Origin: Oehlia diaphana
Taxonomy: Eukaryota > Glomeromycota > Glomeromycetes > Glomerales > Glomeraceae
DNA length: 64,000 bases
Assembly: GCA_003833135.1 (NCBI GenBank)
Contig: QZLH01000053.1
Coordinates: 103,106 to 167,105, forward strand
Reading direction: 5' to 3'
Shown here: one piece after another, positions 59,601 to 64,000 of the stretch
Position numbering within the stretch: the stretch's first letter is position 1
Layout of the letters: every line of letters starts with the position of its first letter
Position numbers and translations under genes: made by a program
Notes under the pieces: generated by a model
Seen by the model: the letters and a program-made list of their open reading frames with translations, nothing else
Database searches by the model: none
What the model was told of the DNA's origin: nothing

Positions 59601-61580
59601 TATTGTGTTATGGTTTAATCTCTCCAAGTTCTTGGAGTGCTCTAATATCATTATTCATTTTTTCAATAATTTAAAATTCGGCCAAATATTTTTAAACCAT
59701 GGATGACAATTTGGCTTATTGCGTGATTTCTCTAATGACGTGTTACAATTTTTTAGAAAAATATTTCGAATTACCGGATCATGTGCGCAGATCATGAGTA
59801 CCATCCTTTATCCAAAATTCTCCTATTTCTACTTTAGACCACACCTGAGCATTGTCTAGAGATTTATTAATCCGCCTTTCTTTTATATTTTTTTTAAGAC
59901 TTCAGTCTGTCAAACATCTTATATTTGACATTTTCTTTTTTATCTTCCTTCTCTCCTTCGCCTTTACCTGGTTCTCTCTTGTCTTTTTTCGTTATATTGT
60001 TTGCAATTTCCCATTCATTAATTTTTTCACATCTCTCTTTCCAGATGCACTTTTCTGCGTTCTAAACTACAATTCTTTGGTCACGTTTTTGAATTCTTTG
60101 CCTTGTGATCCTAAATAAAGAATATGGTTAATTAATCCTTTTATCGTTTCATTTGGCGTTAAATAAATCATTGACTCTTGATTAAATATTTTCACCAGTT
60201 TATCTTCCAATGTTCCATTTTGCATCTTCTTGTCACGTCATTTATTTTTTGTTCCATATTATTAAAAGGCTCATGTTGGCAATATGTCCAGAAAGCTTTT
60301 TATTATATAACTTATCAATTTCCCTTGTATATTAATTTTTTCGCCATACAAACTTGAACTGATTAACCTGATTCATAAGGCTTTCCGTTATTTCAGTACA
60401 ATCTATATTCCCATGATTCTTATATGTGCTTTAATTTTTTTCAAATTTAATATCTATGTTCCCATCTTTAATGAATTTATATATCCAACACATATTCTTC
60501 TCGTGCTCTATATATCCGTTTCTTTACTATTTATTAGATTGTACGCGTTACTATATTCTCACAATCTGGTTTTATTATAACTTTACTGTTCGATGGACAT
60601 GATATTTACTACGTAATAACTACTGCTGTCTCACTTGGTTCAGTATGCTCATTTATTTTTAATTTTTGCGTTAAATTTATCTAATACCTTACCAGCTTCT
60701 TCTATTCTAACCACTCTATACCTCTCCTATGATATATCTTCTCTAATCGAGTCATATGTATAAAATATTATAAAAACACTTTCATTATTATCCACCACCT
60801 TTAACCATTTTTCATCTAATTCTTTCCTATATTTTCTTCATTACCTATCCTTCAAATCATTCATTTATTCTTAATATTTCATTTCTATTCTCTTTATCAA
60901 ATATTTCTCCCATCTTTCGTAATCTATACATCCCCTCTAGTTTTTTATGTTTACTTTTACTTATTACATAAATTCTCTACTTATTTGATATTTTATCATT
61001 TTCGTTCTTCTAGTTCTATGCTATCTAGGTATTGCTCCTTTATTACTTCTTCTTGCTTCTCTAGTTATTTGTTGCCATATCTTTAACTTATTTTCTTTGG
61101 TTAATTGCGATATACTGTATACATGATATTTACTGATTTCAAATACTTTTGTTGAGAAATTTCGCGTTCAACATTTCATCTATCGTAATACCCACCTTTG
61201 ACTAGTACATGTTCATAATCATTATTATGTGAGCATAATTTATAACTAATAATTTTTAACGCTTCTAATAAATGAAATTTTTTCCCTATTGTCTGGTATA
61301 GAGCTAATTTCTTTGAATATACAAGCATTAAACCAAAATATTTCTTTAAATGTTGCTATTTTAATTCTCATGATTGTTCCACCTACATCTCCAAACAATA
61401 TGAGATATTTTTAATCAATCTCTCTTTTATAAATCGACTACACTTTTACATCCTAATACCTCTTTATCATGTATAACATTATTTGGCGTCGATTAACGCT
61501 AGACCTAATTTATTCTTGACAAGTTTTCTAATTTCCTATCTAGCTTTTTGCATTCTTCTTCAGATAATATAACAAGAACT
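59600..61580 (-). mobile_element. Decayed non-LTR (LINE-like) retrotransposon, RNase H and C-terminal part
   Basis: Read on the minus strand in changing frames, fragments look like the end of a fungal LINE polyprotein. Around 60560-60620 is PSNSKVIIKPDCENIV (the V-I-T/K-D-S/C core of an RNase H). About 60390-60480 reads ..FIKDGNIDIKFEK.. then KAHIRNHGNIDCTEI (the KAH..NxxADxLA region). About 59930-60080 gives CIWKERCEKINEWEIANNIT followed by a Lys/Glu-rich end. Stops and frameshifts are everywhere. The apparent long plus-strand frame at 59852-60118 is the complement. Family assignment is from pattern only. Confidence 0.45.
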
Positions 61581-61649
61581 TTAGAACATCCGATAATTCG
61601 TTTAGCCAAAAATATTATTCTACATAAAAAAAAATGTTCTGAAGATCAA

Positions 61650-63240
61650 AAATAGGGCATTTTGTTGGAGCATTCATTAATACAAAGGTTATACGTACGT
61701 TATCTAGTATAATCGTATTCTCGACGTTATAAATCCACTTGAACGACTTGATCCAACACTCAGATATACTTTCAAAGGATTACAATTGAAAATACAGTTC
61801 TTTCAATCGTAGAACAGACTATTTATAAATAAATATAAAATAAGAATTTGAAATTCAACCATGATGTTCTCTTTTAGACTATGTACTGTACCTAGGTAAG
61901 ATGAGAACATGATAAGAATAATTAGAAAGAGAATTAATTTATTACATGAATGCGAATATCAATATTATCAATCGGAATTTTTTATTATACTAATATTCAC
62001 GACTAGATTCCTAGTTTGACTTATTTACATTTGATTAGTAAATAAGATTTGTTTTTTAAAAAAGTTTACAGAAAATAATATACCTTTAATGCTCAAATTT
62101 TAGGTAGGTTTCTTAAAAGACTTATATTATAACATGCTATTTGATAGATTTACAATTAATAATATTTAATCATAAACAAACATATCAAAATATATCAAAA
62201 TATCATCAAATACTATCAACGTACCTCCGCAAGTCACATACTAATTGAATTCTCAAATGATAAGCTTATTTATTTATAACATATTTTGTTAGCTATTGTT
62301 AGAACAGAATAAGAAAGTATTACAAATAAGAAATATTTATTAAATAAATATATTATCAATTATTTTTAAAACTCTGCAATCTTTTTCACAAATCGGCTAA
62401 AATCTGTGATTACCTTAACTTGAAATTAACATATTTTTTCGCAATTTTTTTTTTTTTTTTGCACAATTATAAATATCTGGCTATAAACTTTTATTTAATA
62501 GCTATGTTAAATTACCGTATCATGATATCAGATACCGAATATATGAATATATGAATATTATTATATAATGCAATTTTTTTTTTAGTTAATCTTATCATTT
62601 TATATTCTTTGACGGCGAGTACATTTTATATTATAGGAATTCAAACATTTTTAAAACATATTTATTACTATACGTTTAATAGAATCCAGATTTTTGAAAA
62701 AATAGAGGGGGAGGGGTACGTTAAACAGCAAATAATTGATAATTTAATTATTTATTTATTTATTTATTTATTTTTAAATAGTTCTTAGTCAAGACGATGA
62801 TGAATGAATTTTAGTATTTCAAAATTTTTAGTAATTTCTTTTTTATCATATATTATTTCATTTTTTATAAATTCTTTTTGATAACATCACTTTATTATTA
62901 TATTATCTTAACGAATTTTCTTTAGAAAAGAAAATGCAAAAAAAATTATAAAATATAAAAAAATTCTATTATACAATATAACGAGCGGAAGTTGTAAATC
63001 GTACGATTATATTGGATCAAAGAAAGAATAAATAAATAAAGTACAGAATAAATATACTAAATATACCATTATATCATTCTACTTATTTTGTTTTCTATAA
63101 TGAGATGTACGAATATTCTTTTGCGGTTTTGCCACATTTTTTATAACAAATTCTGTCCTATACTTAAATTGGTAGGCGAAATTACAAATAATCCACGTGA
63201 TTCCAAAACTATTATACAAAATAATAATAATAGCGAGGTT
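61650..63240 (+). repeat. Locus H: kinase flanks joined with the gene body missing
   Basis: 61660-62640 matches the 5' flank of copies E and G. 62740-63110 matches the 3' end and 3' flank. Between them the leader, ribbon, kinase and micro-exons 4-5 are absent, leaving only ~100 bases. The last exon survives at 62782-62807 after an AATAG acceptor and reads (x)LSQDDDE then TGA, with one change in the DLNQDDDE tail. This is a kinase locus from which the coding body was removed, not a random fragment, because order and orientation of the flanks are kept. Confidence 0.7.
62782..62807 (+). pseudogene. Orphan last exon of the kinase family (locus H)
   Basis: After TTTTTAAATAG the bases TTCTTAGTCAAGACGATGAT plus GAATGA match the terminal exon of copies B and C with two substitutions. 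No exon of the family precedes it within the expected distance. Confidence 0.65.
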
Positions 63241-63439
63241 TTTTTAAAAAATTTTATAATTGATGAGTTGATATATACAATATAAACTAATTTATTATTG
63301 TTTTACATTTTACATTAAAGGATAACGATAATAAAAAAAAGGCGCGATTATATTACATATCTTTATTTTCAGATATTTAAATGATTACTTATACTCTTAG
63401 CTTTTTATTTCACAGCAAAAAAATTGTTGTGATCCACAT

Positions 63440-64000
63440 TTTTTACACTTTATCATATGATTTAGTACTACGGCCCTACCACAAGGGACTTCCTAAGAAG
63501 CGCACTATGCTCCTCCCATGAAAATTACGCATAGCACCATGCCGTACCACAACCAACCAGCCCTACTATGAGACTACAGCAAAAACTGGTACTCACAGGC
63601 TTACAATGTAAGCACGCTATGCTCCCACCCAACGCATAGCATCATGCTGCTCCAATAAAAATACCCAAAGCTAAAAATAATAAAGAAATAAAAAAATCAT
63701 AAAAAAATAAATAACTGAAAAATAACAAAAAAAGTGCACTTACCTTCGGTCCTATCGCAGGACTGCAGCAAAAACTGGTACCCACGAGCTTACTAAAAGT
63801 AAGCGTCTATGCTCCAACCCTCGCATAGTACTATACCTATCCAAGTTCCCAACCAGCCCTACTGTAAGACTGCAGCAAAAGCTGGTACTCACAGGCTTAC
63901 AATGTAAGCACGCTATGCTCCCACCCAACGCATAGCATCATGCTGCTCCAATAAAATACCCAAAACTAAAAATAATGAAGAAATAAAAAAATCATAAAAA
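63440..64000. repeat. GC-richer tandem repeat of about 295 bp with hairpin cores, cut by the window end
   Basis: The block CAGCCCTACTATGAGACTAC .. ACTCACAGGCTTACAATGTA .. GCACGCTATGCTCCCACCC .. CGCATAGCATCATGCTGC .. then an A-rich spacer starts near 63558 and again near 63854. Two diverged versions of the core lie at about 63463-63550 and 63750-63845. Each core can fold: GCTTAC-AAT-GTAAGC, and CTATGCT facing GCATAG across 9-17 bases. On the minus strand GAAGGTAAGTGCAC (63735-63748) resembles a splice donor. No coding frame was found. Confidence 0.65.

Noticed and set aside
59852..60118. Membrane protein of 88 residues, F/L-rich
   Set aside because: It is the complement of a Lys/Glu-rich fragment of the decayed retrotransposon on the minus strand.
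1..64000. tRNA or rRNA genes
   Set aside because: I saw no cloverleaf with a GGTTCGAATCC-type arm and no rRNA-like conserved block. A covariance-model scan would be decisive.

Overview
The window is an AT-rich eukaryotic nuclear segment. Its style matches an arbuscular mycorrhizal fungus of the Rhizophagus irregularis type (Glomeromycota). The reasons are short GTAAGT/TAG introns of about 50-100 bases, many long A/T runs, a locally expanded family of zinc-ribbon protein kinases, F-box/LRR and Sel1-repeat genes, and decayed transposons. The species call is inference from gene-family style, not from a marker gene.

Layout. 1-2360 holds the 3' part of a six-transmembrane (TRP/polycystin-like) cation-channel gene. 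2361-10000 is mostly repeats: a tandem array of units that each begin with GTAAGC and end in a T-tract plus AG (about 4.98-6.26 kb), an assembly gap (7391-7692) whose flanks share a 21-base sequence, and GATC-rich elements. From 10 to 45 kb and again at 57-63 kb the window is dominated by one kinase family. Three copies look intact (B 17667-19496 +, E 40578-42464 -, G 56997-58870 +). One is cut short by a single nonsense codon (C 29571-31463 -). Three are pseudogenes (A 10083-11768 -, D 37447-39416 -, F 43690-45150 -). One locus keeps its flanks and last exon but has lost the gene body (H, 61.65-63.2 kb). All intact copies share six exons with the same phases, including 30- and 36-nt micro-exons and a last exon coding for an acidic tail.

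B and C are the centres of the two arms of a long inverted duplication (17307-21546 and 28226-31811). Its 6.7-kb spacer carries a cytochrome P450 pseudogene and a pocket of bacterial-looking DNA with an intronless uridine-kinase-like gene (26160-26840). D and E are a direct tandem duplication, and E and G are whole-locus copies in opposite orientation. A block upstream of the kinase genes (core ATGAGGTCATAACATTAACA) recurs at most copies.

The two best-kept single-copy genes outside the kinase family are a single-exon F-box/LRR gene (45855-47468 -) and a six-exon gene (49560-54163 -). The latter encodes an SH3 protein with two RA/ubiquitin-like modules and a glutamine tract of about 100 residues, probably a cell-polarity scaffold. 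59.6-61.6 kb looks like a decayed non-LTR retrotransposon, and the window ends in a GC-richer hairpin repeat. No tRNA, rRNA or CRISPR array was seen.
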